A stretch of DNA of 64,000 nt, from the NCBI RefSeq assembly GCF_003369565.1, contig NZ_PIOD01000006.1:248001-312000 (forward strand). The letters run 5' to 3'. Below the pieces are notes generated by a model. The model ran no database searches. It saw only the letters and a list, made by a program, of their open reading frames with translations, and was not told the DNA's origin. The first letter of the stretch is position 1; each line of letters opens with the position of its first letter. Shown in pieces: positions 16,980-26,483 of this stretch. Source of the stretch: Oceanobacillus chungangensis. GTDB taxonomy: Bacteria; Bacillota; Bacilli; Bacillales; Amphibacillaceae. The position numbers were made by a program, and so were the translations under genes.

Positions 16980-17738
16980 ATGGAGAGATTTGCTATTGTG
17001 ACAGGTGCATCTAAGGGACTTGGAAAAGAAATTGCAAGTCTATTTTTAGAATCAGGTGTCAATGTCATTGGAATTTCACGAACGGAAAATAATCATTTAT
17101 CTATATTAGCAAATGAACTTAATAAGAGTTATCATCATTATTCCTGTGATTTAACTGATCATAACGCATTACAATCTACATATGAACAAATCTCGGAACT
17201 ATTGTTAACAGTTGATTTAACGTCTTTACAACTCGTCAATAATGCTGCGACTATAGAACCGATCAGCCCATCTATAAATATTACTAGCGAAGAATTAATC
17301 CAACATTTTCAGTTAAATACTATTGCGCCTATGTTATTAACTAATTTTTTCCTGAAAAAAGCCTTTGAAAGCGAGATTCCGTTTATGGCTGTCACAATTA
17401 CATCAGGCGCTGCTGACCGACCGATTTATGGATGGAGTGCATATGGTTCAAGTAAGGCAAGTATTAATATGTTTACGAAAACAGTTGCATTAGAACAGGA
17501 AGAACTGGCTACTGGAAATAAAGTGATTGCATTCAATCCCGGTGTGATGGATACAGAGATGCAAGAAGAAATCCGTTCAAGTTCAAAAGAACAATTTTCC
17601 GACGTTGAATCTTTTATTAATTTTAAGAAAAATAATCTTTTAAATGATCCAAGACTGGTGGCAGGTGTACTTATTGATATTCTAAACGATGAGGGTGTAA
17701 TGAACGGTAAAATTTATGATATAAAAAATTATGTGTAA
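16980..17738 (+). CDS. short-chain dehydrogenase, YueD (benzil reductase) type
   Basis: 252 residues. Rossmann NAD(P) motif TGASKGLGKE at residues 7-16, VNNAA near 83 and catalytic YGSSK (Tyr and Lys) near 155-160, with an upstream catalytic Ser (TSGAA). The sequence resembles Bacillus YueD, the (S)-benzoin-forming benzil reductase related to sepiapterin reductases; the natural substrate is unknown. ATG 16980 has SD TTGGAGGTG. Confidence 0.82.
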   Translation: MERFAIVTGASKGLGKEIASLFLESGVNVIGISRTENNHLSILANELNKSYHHYSCDLTDHNALQSTYEQISELLLTVDLTSLQLVNNAATIEPISPSINITSEELIQHFQLNTIAPMLLTNFFLKKAFESEIPFMAVTITSGAADRPIYGWSAYGSSKASINMFTKTVALEQEELATGNKVIAFNPGVMDTEMQEEIRSSSKEQFSDVESFINFKKNNLLNDPRLVAGVLIDILNDEGVMNGKIYDIKNYV

Positions 17739-17831
17739 TCTGCCGTAAGTAAAAATATGAGCAAAACGCCCTTCCCATTTCAAACTTGCTGGAATATAGT
17801 AAACTAGCCTTGAGAATAAGGAGGGAATGTA

Positions 17832-17954
17832 ATGGGTAGTAAAGAAGGTGGAGTTGGTTACGGTTCAGGCGGTTTTGCGCTTTTAGTCGTATTGTTTATT
17901 TTATTAATTATCATCGGAACTGCTTATACATGTGGTTACGGTGGAGGATATTAA
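17832..17954 (+). CDS. YjcZ-family sporulation peptide
   Basis: 40 residues: a Gly-rich start (GGVGYGSGG), a single hydrophobic helix (FALLVVLFILLIIIG) and a Gly/Tyr tail. This is the hallmark of the small YjcZ-type sporulation proteins of Bacillaceae, probably membrane-bound in the developing spore. Strong AGGAGGGAATGT SD; terminator 14 bp after the stop. Confidence 0.8.
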   Translation: MGSKEGGVGYGSGGFALLVVLFILLIIIGTAYTCGYGGGY

Positions 17955-17967
17955 TATGTAACATTAG

Positions 17968-17998
17968 GATGCAGTGGAGGAATCTCTACTGCATCTTT
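17968..17998 (+). terminator. terminator of the YjcZ gene
   Basis: GATGCAGT (17968-17975) and ACTGCATC (17988-17995) pair with an inner GAG/CTC, followed by TTTC. Confidence 0.65.
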
Positions 17999-18189
17999 CA
18001 TATGCTTACATTTCTAACTAATGCGTATACATAAGAAGACAATAATTAATAATAGGTTTATTACATGTCAGTCGCTTCAGCATAAACGACAAAAATATGA
18101 TAAACTTAAGGGTGCTATTAATGAAATAATGTAAAGGACATAGTATAGAAGGTATGGATTTTTTATTGTTAGCTAAGAAAGTAAAACGA

Positions 18190-18266
18190 CTTTCATAATA
18201 TATAAGTACAACTATGGCTGTCAGCGAAAAGCTTGGCTAAACCCTAGTTTACTAAGCAATAGAAAG
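18190..18266. repeat. dispersed repeat family, copy B
   Basis: About 77 bp with the family pattern: CTTTCAT end, ATAAGTACAAC, GGCTGTCAGC, AAGCTTGGC, CCTAGTTTACTAAG and AGAAAG end. The outer ends are inverted (CTTTC/GAAAG). It lies directly upstream of map; the rest of 17999-18277 has no visible gene. Confidence 0.6.
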
Positions 18267-18277
18267 GAAGAAATTAG

Positions 18278-19033
18278 ATGATTACACGAAAAAGTAAACG
18301 TGAGATTGACCAAATGCTCGCAGCAGGAGATCTGCTTGTAAAATGTCATAAAGAAATTGCAAAAATGATAAAACCAGGAATTACTACTATGGAAATTGAT
18401 GCATTCGTTGAGGAATTTCTAGCAAAACATGATGCAACACCAGAGCAAAAGGGCTATAATGGTTTCCCAGGTTCTATTTGTGCATCGATAAACGATGAAA
18501 TATGTCATGGTTTTCCTCGTGAAGAACAGCTAAAGAATGGCGATTTGGTAACCATTGATATCGTTGTAAACTTACATGGCGGGCTTGCAGACTCTGCGTG
18601 GACGTATGCTGTTGGTGAAATTGATGAGGCCGGCAAGCGATTAATGGAAGTCACGAAAGAATCGCTCTATAAAGGGATTGAGCAAGCTCAAATTGGTAAT
18701 CGTATTGGAGATATTGGTCATGCGATTCAAACATATGCTGAGGGTGAAGGATTCTCTGTTGTTCGTGACTTCACTGGTCATGGAATCGGACCGACAATCC
18801 ATGAAGATCCGCATATTCCCCATTTTGGCTTGCCAAATAAAGGGTTGCGCTTGAAAGAGGGCATGGTAATTACCATTGAACCGATGATAAATGAAGGTGC
18901 ATGGGAAAGTAAAATGGACGATAATGGATGGACAGCTAGAACGATCGACAAAGGACGTTCTGCACAATATGAACATCAAATTGCGATAACAAAAGATGGT
19001 CCATTAATCATAACCGACCAAGACAGAGATTAA
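18278..19033 (+). CDS. map: type I methionine aminopeptidase
   Basis: 251 residues. Pita-bread metallopeptidase that removes initiator Met from nascent proteins. The metal ligands are visible as Asp in TIDIVVN, Asp in GLADSAW, His in TGHGIG, Glu in ITIEPM and Glu in QYEHQIAIT. It is probably a second, housekeeping-independent MetAP such as B. subtilis YflG, since the canonical map gene lies in the ribosomal-protein cluster; that is inference. SD AAAGGAAG ahead of ATG 18278. Confidence 0.85.
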   Translation: MITRKSKREIDQMLAAGDLLVKCHKEIAKMIKPGITTMEIDAFVEEFLAKHDATPEQKGYNGFPGSICASINDEICHGFPREEQLKNGDLVTIDIVVNLHGGLADSAWTYAVGEIDEAGKRLMEVTKESLYKGIEQAQIGNRIGDIGHAIQTYAEGEGFSVVRDFTGHGIGPTIHEDPHIPHFGLPNKGLRLKEGMVITIEPMINEGAWESKMDDNGWTARTIDKGRSAQYEHQIAITKDGPLIITDQDRD

Positions 19034-19045
19034 TAAACATAGAAA

Positions 19046-19080
19046 AAGGAGGCTATCTTGTTTGAATAGCCTCCCTTTAT
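19046..19080. terminator. bidirectional terminator, map / nhaC
   Basis: GGAGGCTAT (19048-19056) and ATAGCCTCC (19066-19074) form a 9-bp perfect stem between A-rich and T-containing flanks, between convergent genes. Confidence 0.7.
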
Positions 19081-19099
19081 ATTAATATTCAGTAATAAG

Positions 19100-20470
19100 C
19101 TAATATTTACTATTGATCCTTCTTCCGCCAAATAAAATCGTAATAATTGGACTCAATAAGCAGAAGAAAGCAAAAGGTAAGTAATCCAGCACTGCGACAC
19201 CTAAAACATTAGCAATGAATACGCCACAAACACTCCAAGGGACAAGCGGATTAATGACGGTTCCAGCATCCTCTAATGTTCTTGACAACACCTTATTTGG
19301 AAGTCCAGCCTTTTCATAAATTCCTTTATACGTTTCTCCCGTTAATAAAATCGATAAATATTGCTCCCCAATCAACACGTTAATCCCAATTGCCGTTGCG
19401 GCAGTTGAAATAATAATGGAGCGCGCCTTCTTCAGCTTCTCTTGGAATGAAGAAAGGATACTCGGAATAATTCCAGTAACAAATAATAAACCACCAAAAC
19501 CAAGGGCTAAGATTACAAGTGAAATAGTAAAGAACATGCTACTAATTCCGCCTTTGGTTAATAACTCATTAACTGGTTCAAATTCTGTTACTCCAACATA
19601 ACCATTAAACCAAATCGACCAGATTTCTGGCCAGTTAAAACCATTAACAATCCACGCTAGTAAGGTTGCGGACAAGCTACTGATTGCTAGTGAGATAAAG
19701 CCAGATAGCTTGAAAATTGTACAGCAAACGAGAACGAGCAATGGAATCCATGATGTCCAACTAATTAAATTGGTTGAAAGCAATGCATCTTGATATCCCT
19801 GAACATTTCGTGGTGATGCCGTCTGATCCGGGGATAGGATGACATAAATGATAAACGAAATAATAAATGCAGGAATTGTAGTCAAACTAATATGTTTAAT
19901 ATGTTCAAATAAATCAACCCCGACAATATTAGAGGCAAGACTTGTTGTATCGGATAGTGGGGACATTTTATCACCGAAAAATGCACCTGATACAATTGCA
20001 CCAGCAGTAATAACTAGTGAAGCATCCATCGCACTTGCTATCCCAATAAATGCAACTCCAACCGTTGCAGTAGTTGTTAACGAACTACCAAGTGAAACCC
20101 CGATAATCGCTGTAGTAGCAAAAACGATACCGTAAAACCAAGTTCCACTAATAAGAGAAAAACCAGTATTAATTAATGCAGGAACTGTGCCACTAATCAT
20201 CCAGCTGCTAATGAGTACACCGATGAGGAAAAATAGAAATATAGCTCCCATTCCAGAACTAGCACCAGCAATCATAGCACCTTCTAATGATTTAAAAGAA
20301 ATTCGGCGAATGACGCCATATGCAATTAATAGGAGGATTCCTAGTAATATCGGGATATGTGGGACAGCTTCCAATCCGATAATAAAATAACTAATTATCC
20401 CTATAATAGCAATGAAAAATAGTAATGACTCACTTAACTTTGGGTTGTGCTTTGGTTCGATTGGAAACAT
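19100..20470 (-). CDS. NhaC-family transporter under T-box control
   Basis: 456 residues, about 11-12 transmembrane helices, with NhaC signatures such as SLGSSLTTTATVGVAF and GAFFGDKMSPLSDTT. NhaC proteins are Na+/H+ antiporters, but members sitting behind tyrosine T-boxes have been proposed to take up tyrosine (YheL group). Here a T-box precedes the gene and its candidate specifier is UAC (Tyr). AGGAGG SD ends 8 bp before ATG 20470. Confidence 0.85.
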   Translation of the reverse strand: MFPIEPKHNPKLSESLLFFIAIIGIISYFIIGLEAVPHIPILLGILLLIAYGVIRRISFKSLEGAMIAGASSGMGAIFLFFLIGVLISSWMISGTVPALINTGFSLISGTWFYGIVFATTAIIGVSLGSSLTTTATVGVAFIGIASAMDASLVITAGAIVSGAFFGDKMSPLSDTTSLASNIVGVDLFEHIKHISLTTIPAFIISFIIYVILSPDQTASPRNVQGYQDALLSTNLISWTSWIPLLVLVCCTIFKLSGFISLAISSLSATLLAWIVNGFNWPEIWSIWFNGYVGVTEFEPVNELLTKGGISSMFFTISLVILALGFGGLLFVTGIIPSILSSFQEKLKKARSIIISTAATAIGINVLIGEQYLSILLTGETYKGIYEKAGLPNKVLSRTLEDAGTVINPLVPWSVCGVFIANVLGVAVLDYLPFAFFCLLSPIITILFGGRRINSKY

Positions 20471-20513
20471 GAATGATCCTCCTTTAAGAAATAGATTGTT
20501 ATTGTCTAACTAC

Positions 20514-20745
20514 ATAAAAAAGCCTCGCCCCTATGAAAAGGGACGAAGCTTAACTCCGCGTTACCACCCTAGTTGATGAGAATAATAAAATTATTCCACC
20601 CACTTATTGATACAATCCGTAAAACGAAATGTGTAATTTAATTATTTTCTGCCAGAGCTTTCACCAGCCACTCTGTCTCTACTTACTGCTCAAAAATAAT
20701 CTGCCATGCATTCCTAGATTTGATTATATATTTATATGTTAGTAT
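20514..20745 (-). promoter_or_regulatory. T-box leader, probably tRNA-Tyr
   Basis: Read on the minus strand it contains the T-box AGGGTGGTAACGCGGAG (20570-20554) followed by a 12-bp terminator stem (two G-U) and six U. Upstream is a stem-I-like segment with a GGCTGGTGAAAGC distal loop. A lower helix GGAATG/CATTTC would expose AAATTACA, giving UAC followed by A as specifier (20635-20633). Uncharged tRNA-Tyr would then allow read-through. The specifier assignment is by eye. Confidence 0.85.
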
Positions 20746-20747
20746 AG

Positions 20748-20777
20748 ACTATACAACCTGTAAGCTTTACTTGTCAA
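20748..20777 (-). promoter_or_regulatory. sigma-A promoter of the T-box leader
   Basis: On the minus strand, TTGACA (20777-20772), an 18-bp spacer and TATAGT (20753-20748), positioned just before the T-box leader. Confidence 0.75.
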
Positions 20778-20864
20778 CAGCTTAATTTCTAAATAAAATC
20801 TATTCAATTATCGAAAACTTCGTTATAATAAGTTTAATTTTTGTTTAAATAAGGAGGGCCGGCA

Positions 20865-21596
20865 ATGGAGAAAAATGCTGCAAGTGGTGGAGAACAATCT
20901 CAATCTTTTCATATGATTCAGCGAGGGATTATTACTGGATTTCCAATTATGCTAGGGTACTTACCTGTGGCGATTACATATGGTGTGTTAGCGAAACAAG
21001 CTGGGATGACTTTGCTTGAAATTGGTTTAATGAGTCTTATGGTATATGCAGGTGCAGCGCAGTTCATGGCAGTTAATATGATAGCCGTTGGTACAGGAGT
21101 AGTAGAAATTGTCATTGCAACTTTTGTTTTGAACTTCCGTCATTTTGTAATGAGCTTGTCATTTATGAATCAATTACGTGGGATTGCTCTTAAATGGAGA
21201 CTGCCTCTAGGCCTTGGATTAACGGATGAATCCTTTGCTGTTTCGGCAATGAATCCAGATGAGGGGAAAAAGGAGAACGGGGTTCTTTTTTATGCAATGA
21301 TATTTTTAATAGCTTATTTATCATGGGTTGCTGGCTCCATATTGGGAGGGATCCTTGGAGAAGTAATCCCAGATAATTTAAGTCAAAGTATGGGAATTGC
21401 GCTTTATGCTATGTTTATCGGTTTATTGGTTCCATCAGTGAAAAAGAATCTAAAAGTTGGCCTAATTGCAATCTTATCAATGTTAATCAACGCGCTTTGT
21501 ATTCAGATTGGCTTTAGCGCAGGTTGGGCAATTGTATTTGGTACGGTCATTGGTGGAATGAGTGGTATTATTTTGTTGAAGGAGGATGAGAGATGA
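20865..21596 (+). CDS. azlC: branched-chain amino acid exporter subunit AzlC
   Basis: 243 residues, mostly hydrophobic (5-6 helices), with the AzlC core GFPIMLGYLPVAITYGVLA, YAGAAQFMA and NFRHFVMSLS. With AzlD it forms a small exporter for branched-chain amino acids and analogues such as 4-azaleucine. GGAGGG SD; overlaps azlD by an ATGA. AT-rich DNA upstream contains TATAAT at about 20822-20827. Confidence 0.85.
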   Translation: MEKNAASGGEQSQSFHMIQRGIITGFPIMLGYLPVAITYGVLAKQAGMTLLEIGLMSLMVYAGAAQFMAVNMIAVGTGVVEIVIATFVLNFRHFVMSLSFMNQLRGIALKWRLPLGLGLTDESFAVSAMNPDEGKKENGVLFYAMIFLIAYLSWVAGSILGGILGEVIPDNLSQSMGIALYAMFIGLLVPSVKKNLKVGLIAILSMLINALCIQIGFSAGWAIVFGTVIGGMSGIILLKEDER

Positions 21597-21886
21597 TTGT
21601 AATCATTATTATCGGCATGTCACTTGTAACGATGATACCGAGAATTATTCCTGCCTTTGTAGTAGAGAAATTACAATTTAAACCATGGGTAAATCGCTGG
21701 CTAGGGGCAATTCCTTATGCTGCATTAGGTGCATTAATATTCCCAGGGATATTATGGGTCGTTCCCAATGAACCAATTATTGGTATCATTGGTGGATTAG
21801 TTGCAATTATTCTCGCATCCCTTGGACTGAATGTCGTATTCGCAGTGATTGGTGCAATTACAACTGTATTTCTATTGACAATGTAA
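21593..21886 (+). CDS. azlD: AzlD-family exporter subunit
   Basis: 97 residues, 3-4 hydrophobic helices, with the AzlD pattern MSLVTMIPRIIPAFV near the N-terminus and WLGAIPYAALGAL. Small partner of AzlC, translationally coupled through a 4-bp overlap. No clear terminator follows. Confidence 0.82.
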   Translation: MIVIIIIGMSLVTMIPRIIPAFVVEKLQFKPWVNRWLGAIPYAALGALIFPGILWVVPNEPIIGIIGGLVAIILASLGLNVVFAVIGAITTVFLLTM

Positions 21887-22102
21887 TAACTAGATGGGAG
21901 AAAGTTAAGGTCATCCCGTCTTGTAAGCATGGTAATCAGCATTTTTTCTCCTGCTTTAAAAAGTTCTGCATAGTATTAAACTAAATTTGTTCTCTCATTC
22001 ATTATGTTTACATTTTTCTGCCAAAAAAAATGGAATTATAAGGAGAGAAATCCTGCTAAAAGGTCATACTAATAGAAAATACATCGAAAGGTGGAAGCTT
22101 GT

Positions 22103-22762
22103 ATGCACTTAGAGTGGTTTGACAGAGTATGTGGTGAGTTGCAGGACAGCCTAAATTCAATTTGTGATAAATATGGTGAAAATGGCAGTATGTTAATTGA
22201 ACGTGGGGCAAAGCATCCGAGGATCGATTTCTTTACGGAAAGAGGAGTGGATGAGCGAGATTATTTCTGCTCCCTTTTCTTTGATCCGCATAACGAGGAA
22301 TTTTATATTCAGATGGTCGATCCAGAGTATGGTCATATCAGCAAGGTTATACTTGAGGACATAGAAGATATCATTGATGCTGTTCACCAAAGCTTCCATG
22401 ATTACTTAGAAGATCAGGACGCTATTTCCGAAGTGGGAGTATTGGATGAAGAAACAGATTTTGACATTTCGGATGAAGTTGAACACGAATTATTATTAGC
22501 TGAAATTGATGTAGAATGGGAAACACCAGAGGTAACTGCTTATTATAAAGAAAATGAAGCAGAAGTATCTTATCAATTCGGCATTACGGAGGATACTGGT
22601 GAAGGTGTAATTAAACGAATAAACCGTTCGTGGTCAGATGATGAGGAACTGGTCAAAGATGAGACCATTATTAAGTTCAGCAAGGAAGAGGCTAGTACAT
22701 TGATCGCTATGATTGCGAGCCATATGGACTCCATACGTGGGGTAGATGAATTTATGCAATAA
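22103..22762 (+). CDS. acidic protein of unknown function
   Basis: 219 residues, strongly acidic (many D/E), without signal or membrane segments, beginning MHLEWFDRVCGEL. I do not recognise a family. The N-terminal half (to about 105) and C-terminal half (from about 125, ending ASTLIAMIASHMDSI) look like two alpha/beta modules. The start is ATG 22103 with SD AAAGGTGG; a GTG at 22091 is part of that SD. Single gene followed by a palindromic terminator. Confidence 0.6.
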   Translation: MHLEWFDRVCGELQDSLNSICDKYGENGSMLIERGAKHPRIDFFTERGVDERDYFCSLFFDPHNEEFYIQMVDPEYGHISKVILEDIEDIIDAVHQSFHDYLEDQDAISEVGVLDEETDFDISDEVEHELLLAEIDVEWETPEVTAYYKENEAEVSYQFGITEDTGEGVIKRINRSWSDDEELVKDETIIKFSKEEASTLIAMIASHMDSIRGVDEFMQ

Positions 22763-22806
22763 GAAAGAGAAGGAGCTGCTCGGAAACTTGAGCGGTTTTT
22801 TCTATT

Positions 22807-22848
22807 TAAAAGGGTAAAAGCCCGTAATGCGGTTTTACCCTTTTAAAT
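22807..22848. terminator. bidirectional terminator
   Basis: AAAAGGGTAAAA and TTTTACCCTTTT flank a 12-nt GC-rich centre, forming a long palindrome between convergent genes with A and T runs on either side. Confidence 0.75.
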
Positions 22849-23707
22849 ATGGTTCAATATGGATATGTGCATGATAAATATTATGTTTATTTGCTAGATA
22901 ATTTTCAATTCTTTCTGTTATCTCATGACTTTCCTTCACATTTAATGTTGGCTCAACTCGAATCGTTACATCAACTAATGTTTGATTCCCATGGAGTCTG
23001 CCCTTTATGTCTACAACCTCTTTTACATCACTATTTTTAAGAATACTATCTCTAATCTTGCTAATTTGCTTTTCATCAAAACCATCTGTAAGTGCATAGG
23101 TAGCTTCTTTAAAAATATCCCAGGCTGTAATACAGATAATAATTCCCACAATCAATCCTGCTAAAGGATCTAACCAATACAAACCAAATTGCGCACCAAT
23201 AATTCCAATAAATGCACCGATACTTACAAGTGCATCTGAACGATTATCTTGAGCAGCAGCATATAGTGCACGGCTGTCAATTTTTTTAGACAGATTTAAA
23301 TTGTATCGATACACAACATACATAAATAGAGCAGCACCTAAAGCTGTCCAAGCAGTTAATAGATCAGGCTGTGAAATCTCACCAGCAATAATTTTTTGGA
23401 AAGTATCTATGATAACCTGAATTCCCACAATCATCATGATAAATGCGGCAAACAGTGATGCAATCGTTTCTGCACGGTAGTGACCGTAATGGTGATCTTC
23501 ATCTGGTGGTTTCCTTGAAATCTTTAAACCAATTAATATAGCAACTGATGCCACAACATCTGTTGCGTTATTAAGCCCGTCTGCACGTAATGCATCTGAA
23601 TCACCAAATTCTGCCATGAGCAATTTTATTACTGATAAGAAAACATACGCAATAATGCTTATCCAAGCACCTTTCTCTCCCATTTTTAAGTTCTCTCTAT
23701 GATTCAT
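22835..23707 (-). CDS. cation diffusion facilitator (Mn-type, MneP/MneS-like)
   Basis: 290 residues. Six N-terminal helices and a cytoplasmic C-terminal domain (VDVTIRVEPTLNVKESHEITERIE). Seen: ADGLNNATDVVAS in helix 2 and PPDEDHHYGHYRAETIAS in the loop before helix 3, as in Bacillus MneS/YeaB and MneP/YdfM, manganese exporters. It exports a divalent metal in exchange for protons; manganese is inferred from similarity. Single gene. Confidence 0.85.
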   Translation of the reverse strand: MNHRENLKMGEKGAWISIIAYVFLSVIKLLMAEFGDSDALRADGLNNATDVVASVAILIGLKISRKPPDEDHHYGHYRAETIASLFAAFIMMIVGIQVIIDTFQKIIAGEISQPDLLTAWTALGAALFMYVVYRYNLNLSKKIDSRALYAAAQDNRSDALVSIGAFIGIIGAQFGLYWLDPLAGLIVGIIICITAWDIFKEATYALTDGFDEKQISKIRDSILKNSDVKEVVDIKGRLHGNQTLVDVTIRVEPTLNVKESHEITERIENYLANKHNIYHAHIHIEPYLKG

Positions 23708-24026
23708 ATAGTTCCTCCAGCTTTCGTGGTTGCATATTTAGTGCAGTATTTAAGGTATAACACAGCAGAAAGTACCTTTATACACCTATCGCCCTTCACT
23801 TGGAAAGGCAGCAATTAATTTATTATTTACTGAGCATTGATAGTCTAACAAATGAAATTGCAGTGTGTCTAGAGAAAAATAAAAGGATGAAGGTATATAA
23901 ATTGGAGTCTGGTATGTTTGTTTAGTATGGTAAAAACTAATATATTCTATCAATAAAACATTAAAATTGTAATAGTCATAAAAATTAGAGATAATAGAGA
24001 AAAGGAACAAAGGGGGGGGATGTTCC
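23708..24026. other. intergenic, nothing recognised
   Basis: 319 bp between divergent genes. It must hold both promoters, but I see no good -35/-10 pair, hairpin or small ORF with an SD. An SD-like GGGGGGGG (24011-24018) serves the IDEAL gene. Confidence 0.4.
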
Positions 24027-24257
24027 ATGAAAAAGGAGAAATTAGTTTACCGTATGTATCGTTATAAGGGTGATGTCCTTCACGCAAGAAAAGAAATACC
24101 GTATGAGATTAGACTGACATCTCGATTGATACTAGATGAAATATGTCTCAATTGGAATAAGATGAAATTAGAAGAGAAGCTCAACCATGCGATCGATACT
24201 AATAACAAAGAAGCTTTTTTTCGGTTAAGTGAAGTATATAAAAGTTATGTTTGGTAG
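24027..24257 (+). CDS. IDEAL-domain protein
   Basis: 76 residues. The C-terminal ~40 match the IDEAL domain (LTSRLILDEICLNWNKMKLEEKL, NNKEAFFRLSEVYKS), found in small Firmicutes proteins and at the C-terminus of ComK-type or ClpC-interacting factors. Probably a cytoplasmic adaptor; role unknown. SD is a G8 run before ATG 24027. Confidence 0.75.
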   Translation: MKKEKLVYRMYRYKGDVLHARKEIPYEIRLTSRLILDEICLNWNKMKLEEKLNHAIDTNNKEAFFRLSEVYKSYVW

Positions 24258-24404
24258 TTTTAAATGTAAGCACTGCCAATTAGGTAAGTAAATTTACGGT
24301 CTAAGTGAATCGTAATTTATATTTCCGATAGATATAAGATTATATATTTTGAAAAATTTGATACAATAGTGTTGTAGCATCAATACATAGGGGAGGAATA
24401 CGAA

Positions 24405-25790
24405 ATGGAATTCCGTGTTGAAAAGGATACATTAGGGGAGATAAATGTACCAGCTGACAAGTTCTGGGGGGCACAAACTGAACGAAGCAAGCAAAATTTT
24501 CCAATAGGCAATGAGAAAATGCCAAAGGAGATTATTGAAGCGTTTGCTATTCTTAAGAAGAGCGCTGCAAAAGTAAATAGTGATTTAGGGTTATTAGATA
24601 GAGATAAGGCTAAAGCAATCACCTTTGCTGCAGACCAACTATTGGCGAATAAACTTAATGATCATTTCCCTTTAGTTGTATGGCAAACTGGGAGCGGGAC
24701 ACAATCAAATATGAATGTGAATGAAGTGCTAGCTTTTGTTGGCAATAAGTGGTTACAGGAAGAAGGGAGTGATTTAGTTCTTCATCCAAATGATGACGTA
24801 AATAAATCACAAAGCTCGAATGATACATATCCAACAGCAATGCATATCGCCTTCGTTCTAAAGCTTGAAAATGAGGTATTACCGGCAATTTCAGTTTTGA
24901 AAAATACGTTGGAGCAAAAATGTGATGCTTTTCAAGATATTGTGAAAATTGGACGTACCCACCTCCAAGATGCAACGCCATTAACACTTGGTCAAGAAAT
25001 TAGTGGCTGGCATCGTATGCTTGAGAAATCGGAGCTATTTATCCGTGAAAGTACCGAGCATTTAAAGGAATTAGCACTCGGTGGCACAGCTGTAGGTACT
25101 GGGCTAAATGCCCATCCAGAGTTTTCGAATCGCGTTGCTGAAACAATTAGTGAATTTACAGGAAAGAATTTCATTTCCGCAGCGAATAAATTTCATTCAT
25201 TAACGAGTTATGATGAAGCAGTATATGCGCATGGTGCATTAAAAGCACTTGCAGCAGACATGATGAAAATAGCGAATGATGTTCGCTGGCTGGCAAGTGG
25301 ACCACGTTCCGGTATTGGTGAAATTACAATCCCTGCCAATGAACCGGGTAGCTCAATTATGCCAGGAAAGGTAAATCCTACTCAAAGTGAATCCGTGACG
25401 ATGGTCGCTGCACAAGTGATGGGAAATGATGCAACGATTGGCTTTGCAGCCAGTCAAGGGAATTTCGAATTAAACGTATTTAAGCCTGTCATTGCTTATA
25501 ATTTCCTGCAGTCTTCGCAATTGCTGGCAGACAGTATTAAATCATTTGATGAACGATGTGCACAAGGAATTGAACCGAATGTTGAACAAATTGATAAGAA
25601 TCTATATGGATCACTGATGCTAGTTACAGCGCTAAATCCACATATAGGATATGAAAATGCTGCAAAAATCGCCAAAAAAGCGTTTGATGATAATTCTACA
25701 TTAAAAGAAGCGGCAGTGAATCTTGAACTATTAACGGAAGAAGAATTTGATGCATATGTAAAACCAGAGGAAATGACGTACCCTAAATAA
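24405..25790 (+). CDS. fumC: class II fumarate hydratase
   Basis: 461 residues, near the usual family length. Seen: [12 protein letters not shown] near 98, [14 protein letters not shown] near 131, [10 protein letters not shown] near 180 and the fumarase/aspartase signature [11 protein letters not shown] near 316. Reversible hydration of fumarate to malate in the TCA cycle. GGGGAGG SD ahead of ATG 24405; terminator after the stop. Confidence 0.95.
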   Translation: MEFRVEKDTLGEINVPADKFWGAQTERSKQNFPIGNEKMPKEIIEAFAILKKSAAKVNSDLGLLDRDKAKAITFAADQLLANKLNDHFPLVVWQTGSGTQSNMNVNEVLAFVGNKWLQEEGSDLVLHPNDDVNKSQSSNDTYPTAMHIAFVLKLENEVLPAISVLKNTLEQKCDAFQDIVKIGRTHLQDATPLTLGQEISGWHRMLEKSELFIRESTEHLKELALGGTAVGTGLNAHPEFSNRVAETISEFTGKNFISAANKFHSLTSYDEAVYAHGALKALAADMMKIANDVRWLASGPRSGIGEITIPANEPGSSIMPGKVNPTQSESVTMVAAQVMGNDATIGFAASQGNFELNVFKPVIAYNFLQSSQLLADSIKSFDERCAQGIEPNVEQIDKNLYGSLMLVTALNPHIGYENAAKIAKKAFDDNSTLKEAAVNLELLTEEEFDAYVKPEEMTYPK

Positions 25791-25817
25791 AGAGTTATGA
25801 AGCTTTTTATAAGTATT

Positions 25818-25849
25818 AAAAAACTCACTAATGATTAGTGGGTTTTTTT
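25818..25849 (+). terminator. fumC terminator
   Basis: AAAAACTCACTAA pairs with TTAGTGGGTTTTT around TGA, followed by further T. Confidence 0.8.
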
Positions 25850-25948
25850 GATGGGCAAGAAACTAAACGTAAGGCTGGTTACCGAAAGCTCAGTTATTTC
25901 CTTATTTTATTTGTAAAGTATAAGAAAAACGGATTGATAGGAAAATCA

Positions 25949-26026
25949 CGTCTAGCTTCAGGGCTCGTGCGCCTAGCGAGACTTTTCTCACCACCTTACG
26001 TCGCTACGGCGCTTGCGCTTTTGTTC
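25949..26026. repeat. degenerate Bacillaceae GTCTAGCT-type repeat
   Basis: ACGTCTAGCTTCAGGGCTCG, GCGCCTAGCGAGAC, then GTCGCTACGGCGCTTGCGCTTTTGT. GC-rich relative to its flanks and of the kind scattered between genes in Bacillaceae. Related but more degraded pieces lie at 48885-48960 and 53640-53680. Confidence 0.5.
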
Positions 26027-26125
26027 TAAAGCAACTGGAATTCTATCTACAATTTACCAGTCGCTTTTCGTAATAAGTTTTTGTAAACGGTGAACAATAG
26101 TATTACAAAAGGAGGTGAGAAACAC

Positions 26126-26326
26126 ATGGCTAACAACAACTCAAATCAATTACTTGTACCAGGAGTACAACAAGCACTTGATCAAATGAAATATGAAATT
26201 GCTCAAGAATTTGGAGTTAACTTAGGCGCTGATACAACTTCACGTGCGAATGGATCTGTAGGTGGAGAAATCACAAAACGTCTAGTAGCAACTGCTCAAC
26301 AACAACTTAATGGTGGTCAGTTCTAA
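26126..26326 (+). CDS. alpha/beta-type small acid-soluble spore protein
   Basis: 66 residues. Seen: [23 protein letters not shown], with the spore protease (GPR) cleavage site in YEIAQEFG, and the second conserved box [19 protein letters not shown]. SASPs coat forespore DNA and protect it from UV and heat. ATG 26126 with SD AAAAGGAGGTGA; an earlier in-frame GTG at 26090 is not used. Confidence 0.95.
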   Translation: MANNNSNQLLVPGVQQALDQMKYEIAQEFGVNLGADTTSRANGSVGGEITKRLVATAQQQLNGGQF

Positions 26327-26338
26327 ATAATTATGGCT

Positions 26339-26371
26339 AAGAGGATAGGACAATATGGTCCCTATCCTCTA
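26339..26371 (+). terminator. hairpin after the SASP gene
   Basis: AGAGGATAGG (26340-26349) pairs with CCTATCCTCT (26361-26370), followed by ATATTAT rather than a pure T run; probably the SASP terminator or an mRNA-stabilising stem. Confidence 0.65.
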
Positions 26372-26391
26372 TATTATGTACATATACGCAG

Positions 26392-26417
26392 AAAAAGAGG
26401 CGGTTAGTCCGCCTCTT
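26392..26417 (-). terminator. msmX terminator
   Basis: On the minus strand AAGAGGCGG-ACTAA-CCGCCTCTT is followed by TTTC. It lies 67 bp after the stop of the minus-strand ATPase gene. Confidence 0.75.
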
Positions 26418-26483
26418 GCCCACACTATAAAGCTGTAGTTGAAAAATACCCTTTTAACTTAAAAACTTGTTGCTTCCGTTTAA

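Noticed and set aside
25838-26029. 63-codon ORF between fumC and the SASP gene
   Set aside because: Overlaps the fumC terminator and a degenerate repeat; no SD.
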